A stretch of 64,000 nt of DNA, from assembly GCA_928212115.1 (NCBI GenBank), contig CAKMRJ010001112.1:405626491-405690490 (forward strand), read 5' to 3'. Origin of the DNA: Lactuca virosa. Lineage: Eukaryota > Streptophyta > Magnoliopsida > Asterales > Asteraceae. The notes below the pieces were generated by a model that worked only from the letters and a program-made list of their open reading frames with translations, ran no database searches and was not told where the DNA came from. A program made the position numbers and the translations under genes. How positions within the stretch are numbered: position 1 is the first letter of the stretch; every line of letters begins with the position of its first letter. This document shows, in pieces, positions 21,103 to 31,416 of the stretch.

Positions 21103-21876
21103 TGTTGGGTTTTGGTATAATACAACATCATATGGTGTACATACAACCCTAAATACATTGGATCTATGTTTTAACTAATTATACATGCAAATGGTTTCCA
21201 AGGCATTAAACCTATGACTAGCATGCATTTGACATAAACCATATAAGATACTAGTTAGGGTAACATACCTTTTATGTGGATTGAAGTCTTGATGTATTTG
21301 GCCTTAAGAGCTTAGCCCCAATAGTGTGGAAGCCTCAAATGAAGTCACAACACATCATGGACAAAGGTAGAACTTGAGAGAGAATTCCATGCACCCAAAA
21401 ACACCCATGAACTCCAAGAATGACTTAAGTGGAGTTTTTGAGGCTAAGAGCATGTATTTATATGTGTGGATTCCAAGGGTCATAGCTATAACCCAAATCC
21501 ATACCCATGGGTTTTATGATCCATGGTTCATGTGGCCCAACTCTTTATGTATCCATATATAAACTTGGTCCAACATGGATCATAAGCCCAACACATATAA
21601 ATATAACTAATTATCATAATTAATCCTCATAGATTTAATTAGTCTCTTTTGATCACTAAATTAATTCCAAATTAATTCTTGATCAATACTAATTAAAACA
21701 TATGATTTCATATTAATATATTATAACTTATAATATATTAATAAACCATAATTAACCTTCTCTCAAAAGTCCATCCTAACAAATTGTCCTAATGATATGC
21801 AACCCAAATGGACCATGCTACTCTTAGGTCGAGTACATACCAATAATAATTATGGGCTTAGACATCTAATCCAACA
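21103..21876 (-). repeat. 5' LTR of E4 (774 bp)
   Basis: TGTTGG...CCAACA ends; nearly identical to the left LTR. The minus-strand TATA box is at 21454-21466. A donor-like AAAAGGTATGTTACC lies about 190 bp downstream (near 21265). Confidence 0.93.
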
Positions 21877-21881
21877 GAGAC
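21877..21881. repeat. Target site duplication of E4, right copy
   Basis: GAGAC, the same as 14681-14685. E3 sequence resumes after it. Confidence 0.93.
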
Positions 21882-22673
21882 GTGGGTCTCCGTGTCGGTT
21901 GGGAATCGTTGTATCCCTGGGATGAGGAGGGATTATCGTAATCAGAAGGAATTGAAGAGATGGTGTGTGCATAAATCTGCGAATTTTGGGTCATGAGTTG
22001 AGTACCAGATTGGAAATCAGTGGACCCAATTATGCTGTTGAATCAGACTCTCGAGCTCGAGTCTGGATCCATTCGTGTATTGAATAGGCGAGATGAGGTT
22101 TCGGATTCGTGGATGGGTTTCATTTTGAGGGGGGGGGTATTGACCTCCATCTTATATCGTAGGTCGGAGTGGATTAGTTTCGTAGGTATGAGAAGTACCG
22201 CGAGATGCAGGGAACCAGTAGGCGGTAGCGGCAGTGGTCGAAAGTGAGATGATTTTAGGTGGGGTTGTAGTATTCGCTTGGGGTAAAGCGAACTTCGTGA
22301 CTTGTGTATCACGATAAGCCGAGATAGTTATTGTAAGAAGGAAGTCGATGACACGATTTCGGTATGCGATGAGTAACCTTTGGAGGTTCATCTTTTGGTT
22401 CGGGAGCTGACCTGATGCTCAGTGTTGAAGGGGATATTTGAGAGGGGGCTGGGGCTTATGTCTATAGATGTCAGAGGATACTTCCAAGCGAGCATGATCT
22501 TTTCTTGTGTTTGAGTTTTTGGGGTTCTTTCCTTCCAATGAGTTCTAATGGATGTTTAGGCGGTGGGTCCTTAGGGGATTATGACATTTCCGTTCCTTTG
22601 GAGTTGCGATGGAGATCCTTTAGAGAATCAGAGTTGGAAGAGTGTTCTTAGGGTGTGTTAGTCGATGGGAGAT
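21882..22673 (+). other. E3 interior, second part, no readable protein
   Basis: About 0.8 kb between the E4 and E5 insertions, G-rich on the plus strand. The overlapping ORFs of 75-89 residues show no domain. TAACG just after it (22674-22678) is the E5 target duplication. Confidence 0.7.
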
Positions 22674-22678
22674 TAACG
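22674..22678. repeat. Target site duplication of E5, left copy
   Basis: TAACG, repeated at 34436-34440. Confidence 0.95.
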
Positions 22679-22697
22679 TGTCACACCCCAAAACCGA

Positions 22698-22715
22698 GAA
22701 CGGCGGAATACGTTC
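22698..22715 (-). other. LTR-terminal hairpin, E5 3' LTR
   Basis: GAACG/CGTTC stem with an 8-nt loop, nested in an outer CACCCC/GGGGTG pairing. The same hairpin is at 31436-31453 in the other LTR, and covarying versions occur in E8 and E11. Confidence 0.6.
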
Positions 22716-22919
22716 TGGGGTGGAGGACGTCATGTACAGTATCATAACAATGCATAATAGTAAAGACAAGCAACAACATCCAATGCATTAATATAATAAT
22801 TATAATACAAGCGTGTTCTGTACAGTTTGTTAGACACCAAAAGTATAATCAAAATAAAGCGGAGTCTTGTATGTGCTCCATCTTCTCAAAAGCTGCATCT
22901 GTACCTGTCTACTGATGAC

Positions 22920-25298
22920 CTGAGAATACAAGTTATTTTGAAAGCGAGTATCAGCATAAAGCTGGTGAGTTCATGAGTATTTAGTGTCATTGCTTGTATA
23001 AAAATGATTACAACCATGTAGTATAAATAATTGATCTCAATGTTGGAAAATAGTATGCTCCCTAGGAAAACCCTATGTTTTCCAGTAAAAGTGGTCTTCT
23101 ACCAAGACCCGGTTGTATGTATGTTTGATCCTTTGAAAATGTAAAAGTTTTCCCAGAGAAACTATTAGTAGGAAAATGTAGTTTTAGACTTCATTCATGT
23201 AAAGTAATTGGGAAATTTAGTGTTATACCCCAACAGTATCACTGCCAGCTAATGAAATGAAAATGCAGACTCCAGGTAGTATTAAATGTACAATACACCT
23301 CGGGGAGTCTGTTTTGCCTTTAATTCTTAATGTATTAATTAGAGGTCAAAATGTGAACTTGTATGTAACCATGCTGATTGACGATCGAATCCCTGATGAC
23401 CCTCCGAGTCATCTGTAGAAATGTGACATTTTGTCACCCCTGGGCCTAGTCGGCTCGGACTGTAGCTAGCAGCCGGGATGTGGGAGTGTCTGTCCCGTAT
23501 AGATCTATACACATAATGCCCGCTCTCCCTCCAGGAGACTCTGGTTACATGGTGATAGCACAGTGAAGTGTCGTATCGAGAGATAGTATGTCACATTCTG
23601 TTGTAGTATGTTCTCTTTGTATAATGTATAATGTACTTTCTGGTATAGTGTATAGAGTGTTCTCTTGTATAGTATGTAGTATTCTCTTTTTATAGTGTTT
23701 AACATGTATTGACTCATAACTATTCGGACTCTGGTAGGTACCATTGTAATAGTATACACGTGTAGCAATCCTTAACTATACCTATTATAGTTAAATAGTA
23801 AGGTTGGTTGCACGTCTTTGATACACAAAGGTATTGAACTGAAGTGAAGACTTTAATATTCAACACGAATATATATAATATATAACTAAGAATTCAACGA
23901 CAGTCGGACAGATAACAATATACCCTAAGTCCACAATCAAACAAGAACAGGAAGTAAGGTGAGCTATCAGTCCTAAGTCCTTCAAGTCTTACTTATATAA
24001 ATATATTGGTGTAGATATGGTTTGGGAACAGAAGGAGTTTAAAAGAGTTTAGAAATATTTTTATAACAATTTAACATGAAAATGAGTTTGATAAACACTT
24101 TAAGCAGTTTTGTTGGTAAAGCAGTTAAAAGTATAAAAATCCTTTTGAGTTCAAGTTATAAATCACATGTGATTGATACTATAACTTATTTGATTCAACT
24201 TGTATCCCCCCCCCCATAAAAAGCATTTAAAAACATTTAAAAGGTTAATTAAGGGGTATGAACTCACCTGCAATGAGTGAAGTGGATGGAAGTGTCGGGT
24301 AGGATGCTAGGTGTCAAGTGAGGACTTGAACACACACACGGATCCTATGTAACATGTAGTGATACATAAATGTATCTAATTAGTTATTTAATCACTAATT
24401 AGGTAAGTAAAGACACTCTACTGCATGAAGACACTTGTTTCAAGTGCAAGGAGTGCTAAAGGTTGCATCTAAGGAGTGTATGGCCTCACTATGGAGTTTA
24501 CACTTCAATTGGTTACACTTAAGTGTGTTTACGGTTTCTGGACCATTTTCCCCATGAGTTTACGGCCGTAAACTCATGGTAATGGTGCCATTGGGTGTTC
24601 AAAGGTCTTAAACTACTCAAGGAATTATGCTAGACTCGAATCCATGGCTTAGGAAGTGATTGGGGCTAGAAATGGACACTTCTTGGAGTTTACGGTCCTT
24701 AGACCACTCCCTGGGGAGTTTACGGTCGTAAACACATGGGTTTACGGCCGTAAACTCATGTGTGTCCATTTTTCATGAGTTTTGATGGTTGTAGGTCATG
24801 CATGCAAGGTTCTAGACCCAAAGGTAAGCCATTCAAGGTGTTAAGGGCACTTAAACACCCTTTGGAGGTGTTTACGGTTTTGGGAGACCTTCCCAAACCG
24901 TAAACTCATGTTTGCACCATTCAATCCATGTTTTAGGGTTCTAAGATCATTCCAGCAAGTTTCTAGGTCATTAGCCAAGCATTGAAGAGGGTTTGGGGCA
25001 TCAAAACCCCATTTTGGGGTGTTTACGGTTCATGAATGTTCATGGACCGTAAACTCATGTTTACCCCCAAAAAGTCATGATCTTGGGGTTCTAAGTTCAT
25101 GCATGCAAGTTTCTAAGCCATAGCTAAACACTAGAAGGGTTTGGAAGGGTTTTGGGGCTTCAAAACCCCCTTTTGGGAGTTTACGGTTTTGGGAGGTGTT
25201 CCCAAACCGTAAACACAAGTTTTTGGGGTTTTTGAGAGTTTAACCCATAGATTTGCATGCATGTTAAGTTAAACAACAAGCTAGGAAGGATTACTTAC
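22920..25298 (-). other. Putative intron within the E5 LTR
   Basis: The minus strand has TC|GTAAGT about 115 bp after the TATA box and ATTCTCAG|G about 240 bp before the LTR end. The whole palindrome array lies between. Splice-like signals only; no transcript evidence. Confidence 0.35.
24552..25214. repeat. Array of GTTTACGG/CCGTAAAC palindromes, E5 3' LTR
   Basis: A perfect 28-bp palindrome at 24552-24579 (core GAGTTTACGGCCGTAAACTC), GTTTACGGTCGTAAAC at 24718-24733, TTTACGGCCGTAAA at 24741-24754, and three longer hairpins with inner arms of different sequence at 24870-24905, 25021-25054 and 25179-25214. Copied at 33289-33954. Confidence 0.92.
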
Positions 25299-25406
25299 GA
25301 TTTTGGAGCTTGAATGAGTGATTCTTGAGCAAAAACCCGATTTTTAGAGAGAGAGTAGAGAGAGAAAGTTCAAGGTGGGGAAAAAGGTTCAAATGGAGTC
25401 CACTCA

Positions 25407-25418
25407 ACCCTTATATGG
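25407..25418 (-). promoter_or_regulatory. TATA box of the E5 3' LTR
   Basis: The minus strand reads CCCATATAAGGG; a CT-rich stretch follows 40-80 bp downstream. The same box lies in the 5' LTR at 34149-34160. Confidence 0.55.
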
Positions 25419-25704
25419 GTTGAGTTACGGTTAGGTGGGGACACACCCAATCCCGACATTAAACGGAGTTTAAGATTTTACCCGATTAAATGACCGTAAC
25501 CCGACTTAGTCGTAAACTAGAAATTTTTCCAAAGGATTATCGAGGGTATTATTTGTGATTTTATTGATTTCCTACACGTAGGAAATTATGACAATAACCC
25601 TAGATGAATTATTTAACTTAAAAGTTAATGGACAATTTTATTAATAAAATAAATTTTATTAACGGAAAGGGTTACAGTGACGGAATAAATTTCGGGTTGT
25701 CACA

Positions 25705-25716
25705 TCATCCCCCCGT
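25705..25716 (-). other. Polypurine tract of E5
   Basis: The minus strand reads ACGGGGGGATGA directly before the 3' LTR, the site that would prime plus-strand cDNA. Confidence 0.8.
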
Positions 25717-25751
25717 TAGAGGGAATTTCGTCCCGAAATTTAAGATACAAA

Positions 25752-26849
25752 TCATGGATTTGGAAAGAGATGCGGATATTTCTGTTTCATCGAGTCTTCG
25801 CGCTCCCAAGTGAATTCGGGTCCCCGCTTGGCATTCCAGCGAACCTTCACTATCGGGATGCGGCTTTGTTTCGTTCGTTTGATTTCTCGATCCATGATTT
25901 CGATTGGTTCTTCCACAAAGTTCAGATTTTCGTTGATCTTGATCTCATCAAGAGGGATCACAAGGGTCTCATCGGAAAGACACTTTTTAAGATTAGAGAC
26001 GTGGAAGACAGGATGGATATTGCTAAGTTCATGAGGTAATCGGAGTTTGTAGGCTACGGGACCGATCCTAGCGAGGATCTCGAAGGGTCCTATGTATCTT
26101 GGATTCAGCTTTCCACGCTTTCCGAAGCGTATCAAGCCTTTCCAGGGTGAGACTTTCAAAAGGACCCGGTCTCCCACCTGGAATTCCAAAGGTTTCCTTC
26201 GTTTGTCTGCGTAGCTTTTCTGTCGGTCTCTGGAGGCTTTCAATCGTTCACGGATATGAACGATCTTCTCTGTTGTTTCCCGAATGATCTCTGGACCTGT
26301 GAGAGTGCTTTTAGGAACTCGTCCTTTAGCTAATTGAGTGTCACCCACCTCAGCCCAGCACAGAGGGGACCTGCACTTTCGGCCGTAGAGGGCTTCGAAT
26401 GGAGCAGCTTTGATGCTCGTGTGATAACTGTTGTTGTAGGAAAATTCGACGAGGGGTAAGTGGGTATCCCAAGCCTTACCAAAGTCGATCACACAGGCTC
26501 GCAGCATATCTTCCAGAGTTTGGATGGTTCTCTCACTTTGTCCGTCAGTCTGAGGATGGTAAGCTGTGCTCATATCCAGCTTAGTTCCAAGAGCCTTCTG
26601 TAGTGACTGCCAGAACCTCGAAGTGAACCTGCTATCTCGATCGGAAATAATGGACACAGGTACACCGTGCAGTCGGACTACCTCTTGGATGTATATTCGC
26701 GTGAGTCTCTCCATTTTGAAGCTTTCTTTGATAGGAAGGAAGTGAGCGGATTTGGTTAGTCGGTCAACAATTACCCACATGGTGTCGTACCCACTCGAGA
26801 TTTGGGTAATTTGGTAATGAAATCCATAGTAATCCCCTCCCACTTCCAT
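25752..26849 (-). pseudogene. E5 integrase core and chromodomain-like tail (third pol piece)
   Basis: A 365-residue ORF. The first 14 residues are out of phase with the family, because a frameshift near 26800 separates this piece from the previous one; the shown ATG is therefore probably not a natural start. The catalytic core has the aspartates in VIVDRLTKS (near residue 26) and SIISDRDSRF (near 63) and the glutamate in HPQTDGQSERT (near 98), so the triad is intact. VGDRVLLKVSPWKG marks the C-terminal integrase domain. The end, with VKVRWN and EFTWERED, resembles the chromodomain of Tekay-type chromoviruses, thought to steer insertion to heterochromatin. Confidence 0.9.
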
Positions 26850-28090
26850 TCATGTATCTCTGGTTGTTGGAGTAGACCGGAGGGTTTCTGATGTTCGACC
26901 TTCACCTTGGCGCAAGTCAGGCACTTGCCCACGAAGGTAGCGAACTCTGCTTTCATGTTTGGCCACCAGTATAGTTTCTTGAGATTCAAGTACATCTTAT
27001 CCAAACCTGGGTGCACGGAGTATTTAGTATTGTGAGCTTCGTTCATGATAACCTCCCTGAAACCTCCGAACTTCGGGGTCCAGATTCGGTCCATGAAACA
27101 ATAGACTCCGTCGCTTCTGATCTCAAGATTCTTATCCATTCCTCTCAGGGCTTCGCCTGGCATGATCTCTGGTCTTAAGGCTTCCAACTGAGCCTCTTTG
27201 ATTTGCGCAGATAAATGGGAACGGATAGTCATAGTCAGTGCCTTCACTCTACGACCTGAGTACTCTTTCCGGCTGAGGGCATCTGCCACCACATTGGCCT
27301 TGCCGGGATGGTAGCGGATTTTACACTCGTAGTCGTTAAGTAGTTCAACCCATCGCCGTTGTCTCATGTTCAGCTCCTTCTGGTCGAGGATGTGCTGTAG
27401 ACTTTTATGGTCAGTGAAGATAGTGCACTTGGTTCGGTAGAGATAATGTCTCCATATTTTCAATGCGAAGACTACTGCTCCCAATTCTAGGTCGTGCGTC
27501 GTGTAGTTGACTTCGTGAACTTTCAATTGTCTTGAGGCGTAGGCAATGACTTTTCCCCGTTGCATGAGCACACAACCTAGGCCCTGATTTGATGCATCAC
27601 AGTAGACAACGAAGTCTTCTGTCCCTTCGGGTAGAGACAGGATAGGTGCGCTGCATAGGGCCCGCTTCAATGTTTGGAACGCAGTGTCTTGCTTTTCACT
27701 CCAACAAAAGGGTACGCCTTTCTGAGTTAGAGTGGTTAAGGGTTTGGCAATTCTGGAGAAATTTTGGATAAATCTACGATAGTAGCCAGCGAGACCCAAG
27801 AATTGACGGATTTCTGTGGGCGTCTTCGGTGCTGACCAGTTCTCTATCGCTTTGATTTTGGAGGGGTCTACGTGTATGCCTTCTTCGCTTACTACGTGAC
27901 CTAAGAAGGTTACTTTTCGGATCCAGAATTCGCATTTGGAGAATTTCGCATACAGCTTTTCCGATCTCAGAGTTTCCAACACTAATCTCAAGTGTTGTTT
28001 GTAATCTTCCTCGTTTCGGGAATATACAAGTATATCATCAATGAATACGATGGCGAACTTGTCCAGGAAAGGACGACACACCCGATTCAT
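26771..28090 (-). pseudogene. E5 reverse transcriptase C-part, RNase H, integrase zinc region (second pol piece)
   Basis: A 439-residue ORF that begins inside the reverse transcriptase. FIDDILVYS near residue 16 is the gypsy form of the YXDD catalytic motif. RNase H follows, with VVYCDASNQGLG, TDHKSLQHIL and VVADALSRKE. The integrase HHCC zinc-binding region (HNTKYSVHP to CLTCAKVK) lies near residues 350-395. The 5' side is separated from gag by a frameshift at about 28090-28110, and the 3' side from the integrase core by one near 26800. The enzymatic motifs look sound; only the frame is broken. Confidence 0.9.
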
Positions 28091-30291
28091 CAGGTCAAAA
28101 TGAATACTGCCGGTGCGTTGGTTAGACTGAAGGGAATAACTACGAATTCGTAGTGACCATATCGAGTCCGGAAGGCTGTTTTAGGAACATCATCCCCATG
28201 GACTCGTAGCTGATGGTACCCTGATCTTAAATCTATTTTCGAAAAGTAGCTGGCCCCTTGAAGTTGATCGAAGAGGTCGTCGATTCGAGGAAGAGGGTAA
28301 CGGTTTTTGATTGTGAGCTTATTCAGCTCCCGATAGTCGACACACATTCGAAAGGATCCATCTTTCTTTTTCACAAACAGGATTGGGGCTCGCCAGGGTG
28401 AGGAACTCGGTCTGATGAATCCTTTGCTGAGCAGCTCATTGAGCTGACTAGATAACTCTTGCATTTCTGCCGGTGCTAATCGGTAGGGAGATTTGGCTAC
28501 GGGGGTAGCTCCGGGGACTAAGTCGATACGAAACTCGACTTGGCGTTCAGGAGGTAAGCCTGGTAGTTCTTCGGGGAAGACGTCGGGGAAGTCGCGTACT
28601 ACAGGAAGATCCTTCGGGTCTTTTGTTTTCCGGCTCGTATCTACAACATGCGCCAGAAATGCACGATATTCCTTACGCAAGTACTTCTGGGCTCGAATAC
28701 TCGAGATGATGCGAAGGCTCGTACTGGGTTTGTCTCCGTAGATCATCAAGGTTTCGTTGTTGGGTAGATTCAGACGGATGGCCTTGTCGAAGCACAAGAT
28801 GTCGGTACGATGGAGACTCAACCAGTCCATGCCTATGATGACATCAAAGCTCTTGATTGCTACGGGTATGAGGTTGATAGGAAACAAATGATTATCTAGC
28901 GTGAGGGTACAACCTATGTAGATTTCGTTAGAACTTTCTGTCTTGTCGTTAGCCATTTCTACGACGAAGGTTTCTTTCAATGATTGCGGTGATTGTTTGA
29001 GTAAGTGTTTAAAGTTTTGATTTACGAAACTTCTTTCTGCCCCACTATCGAATAGAATACAAGCATAAGAGTTATCGAGAAGGAACGTACCCGTGACTAC
29101 GGTGGGGTCTGCTACAGCCTCATTGTGGCCAATAGCAAGTAGTCTACCTGCTCCTCCCGCGTTGCCAGCCTTTGGACAGTTTCTTTTGAAATGTCCGACT
29201 TCGCCACAACCATAGCAGGCCTGGCTTGCTCCCGAACTAGGAATTTGGGAAATAGGTTTGGGTGGTGTTCTGCAAAACCGGGCGGTATGGCCCTTCCGGT
29301 CACAGTTAGTGCAGTGCATTTCACGGCAGGGGCCGTTATGATGGAAAGAGCACTTATTGCACTTGGGTAAGCTTCTTGCATAAGTTTTGGCAGGTACAGG
29401 GGCAGCAGGAGTAGTGGCAGCGTGGACAGCCACTGTTTGTTGGTTATTGGAAGAGGATTTGGCTGATTTTCCTTTCTTTCGATCCCACCGCTTTCTTTTG
29501 TTGTTGGAGGTGTGGGTCGGGGCAGAAGTGGTGGTTGTAGTAGTTGATGGAGTGGAGGGAACTTCATGATCAATCAACCTCTGGGCCAATTCCTTGGCAC
29601 TGTCAAAGGTCGCAGGTTGTGATGCTAGAACATTCCCTCGATATGGGGGTACTAATCCCCAGATGTATCGTTCGATTTTCTTGCTTTCGGTGGGCACCAT
29701 GTTTGGGCACAGAGCCACCAAGTCGCAGAACCTGGCCGTATAGGCTACGATGTCGGAACCCTGCATTTTGAGGTTCCAGAGTTCCTCCTCAAGTTTCTGA
29801 ATTTCGCCCCTCGGGCAGTACTCCCTCGTCATGAGGTCCTTCAGTGTGTCCCAGCCCATGGCGTTGGCTGCGACCAGGGAGAGTGATTTGACATGGCCAT
29901 TCCACCACGTCAAGGCCCTTTGGGTAAAGGTGCAAGCAGCAAATTTTATCTTGCTTCCCTTCGGGGCATGAGCACATTTCGAAGATCGCTTCGGTTCTCT
30001 CAATCCATTGGGACAGTGCAAGGATCCCTCCGGTTCCATTGAAGTAAGTAGGTTTGCAGCTGATGAAATCCTTATAGGTGCACTCTCGTGCACGTGGGTG
30101 GATTTCACCATGGCTGGAGTTTGTGCCAGTTCCCGTTCCACTAACACCACCAAGTTGACTTGCGCCAGCGCGGCGGTCACAGCTGCAGTCACAGCTGCTT
30201 GAAACATCACCGGGTCGAACTGCGGTGGGGGAGGTGGTGGTGGTGTTTGATCCACAGGCGTGCGTCTGGTCGGACGCTTGCGAGGAGGCAT
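28090..30291 (-). pseudogene. E5 gag, protease and reverse transcriptase N-part (first piece)
   Basis: A 733-residue ORF starting MPPRKRPTRR, the same opening as the E8 gag. The capsid-like Gag domain includes ALTWWNGHV. Zinc knuckles near residues 310-375 are CNKCSFHHNGPC, CTNCDRKGHTARFC and CYGCGEVGHFKRNC. The protease motif is LFDSGAERSFVN. The reverse transcriptase begins at about residue 565 and is cut at its conserved TNAP segment by a frameshift. Residues of about 72-95 do not resemble E8, while the neighbouring frame over 29945-30000 does (MCSCPEGK), so a pair of compensating small indels probably changed this stretch. Confidence 0.9.
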
Positions 30292-31400
30292 CTTTTACTG
30301 AAAAATTTTAAAAGATGATGACAACAGTGAGAATCAATTGTAAGTATGATGAGAGTGTCTCATGGAATAAATCGCCATAGTCCAACAATTAGATAGATGC
30401 ATATCAATAGAGTAAGAAAACACAAGAGCATGAACTTCCAAATAGATTAGACAACTGCCAATATTACTGGTATTACTGATGTAAAATGAGTTCAGGAAAA
30501 ACGACCTAACAATTGGTCTTACATCAAACCATAAGGAGAATGTTGACAGTTTAGAGGGCTAGTTATAGTACTTTCAAAGTCGGGAATGTTTTACAGACAG
30601 GTGAGACGGAGGTATTGAAGGGGAATGCTATTCTTCTTAGGAAGAGAGAGGATGAGTAGATAATCTTTTGTTGGCGACGGGCACCCCTCTCTGGGTTACC
30701 CTTGAATCAGCCATTGTATCTATGCGAGAATGGAGAGAAGATAGTTAGTAGACGTACTAATCCTAAGATACTTATAAGATGATCGTTATTAGTCGACCCA
30801 ATACTTGCATAATGCATACCAATTACATGTAATCGAGACAGGATAGACCTTCGAATAAGTGACCCTAACTCTAAATCCACAACCAAACAAGGAACAAGAA
30901 GTAAAGCAAAGATCACAGATTCTAAGTCTATAGCGTCTTAGTCACATGTAACTGTAGTGTATCCACTTAGCAACTATTGCCCTACTAGCAACGACCTTTT
31001 TAGTTCTCACATATGTAAATTACAGGAAATGCAGAATACTCCTATAGTATTCTTGTTCAAATGTTCTTGTAGTAGTGTTGGTAAGTTTTTAGACTTGTTG
31101 CAACACCACAACCACTCTTAGGCACAGGCTAGTCACTCCTAGGTAAATGTAGTTGATCAGGCTACATCCTCCCAGATTTGACTATATGTCTCTAAGCCTA
31201 ATTGTGCTGTTCAACAATCTTAATACTTTTGTTCTGTTCTAGTATGATACTGACCCTTAGTGTGAATGGATGTATATATATACTTAGTTAAATATTTTCT
31301 TATTTAATAGTATATATTCTTGGTCAGAGTGTTTTAATCCCGATGTGTTTATAGTTCGTATATCTTTTATGGGTTGATATACTTGATTCACTATAAACCT
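30292..31400 (-). other. E5 leader
   Basis: About 1.1 kb between the primer binding site and gag, without a convincing protein. It aligns with the E8 leader on both sides (30700-31400 with 45090-45790) but lacks the roughly 500-bp block that carries the acidic ORF in E8. Confidence 0.75.
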
Positions 31401-31413
31401 TGCTCTGATACCA
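31401..31413 (-). other. Primer binding site of E5
   Basis: The minus strand reads TGGTATCAGAGCA, three bases inside the 5' LTR. Confidence 0.92.
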
Positions 31414-31416
31414 ATC

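Larger units (their letters stand above)
14686..21876 (-). mobile_element. E4: pol-less copia-type LTR element, complete ends
   Basis: A 7.2-kb sister of E1 with both LTRs and a 5-bp duplication GAGAC. The right LTR is the 5' LTR because the primer binding site (21089-21101) reads on the minus strand. The only protein trace is a broken gag with an intact CCHC knuckle (18911-19288). The remaining interior is non-coding, collinear with E1, and carries the same set of seven hairpins (four type B, three type A). It lies inside E3. Confidence 0.92.
22679..25704 (-). repeat. 3' LTR of E5 (3026 bp)
   Basis: Plus-strand ends TGTCACACCCC...GGGTTGTCACA. In the element's direction it holds a TATA box (25407-25418), a donor-like TCGTAAGT (25293-25300), an array of GTTTACGG/CCGTAAAC palindromes (25214 down to 24552), the GAACTCACCAGC block (22972 down), an acceptor-like TTCTCAGG (22926 down) and a terminal hairpin (22698-22715). 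Confidence 0.95.

Noticed and set aside
29112..29573. 153-residue ORF overlapping the E5 gag
   Set aside because: A shadow in another frame of the gag ORF; only the fragment CSCPEG at 29945-29977, in a different ORF, has meaning as evidence of a frameshift.
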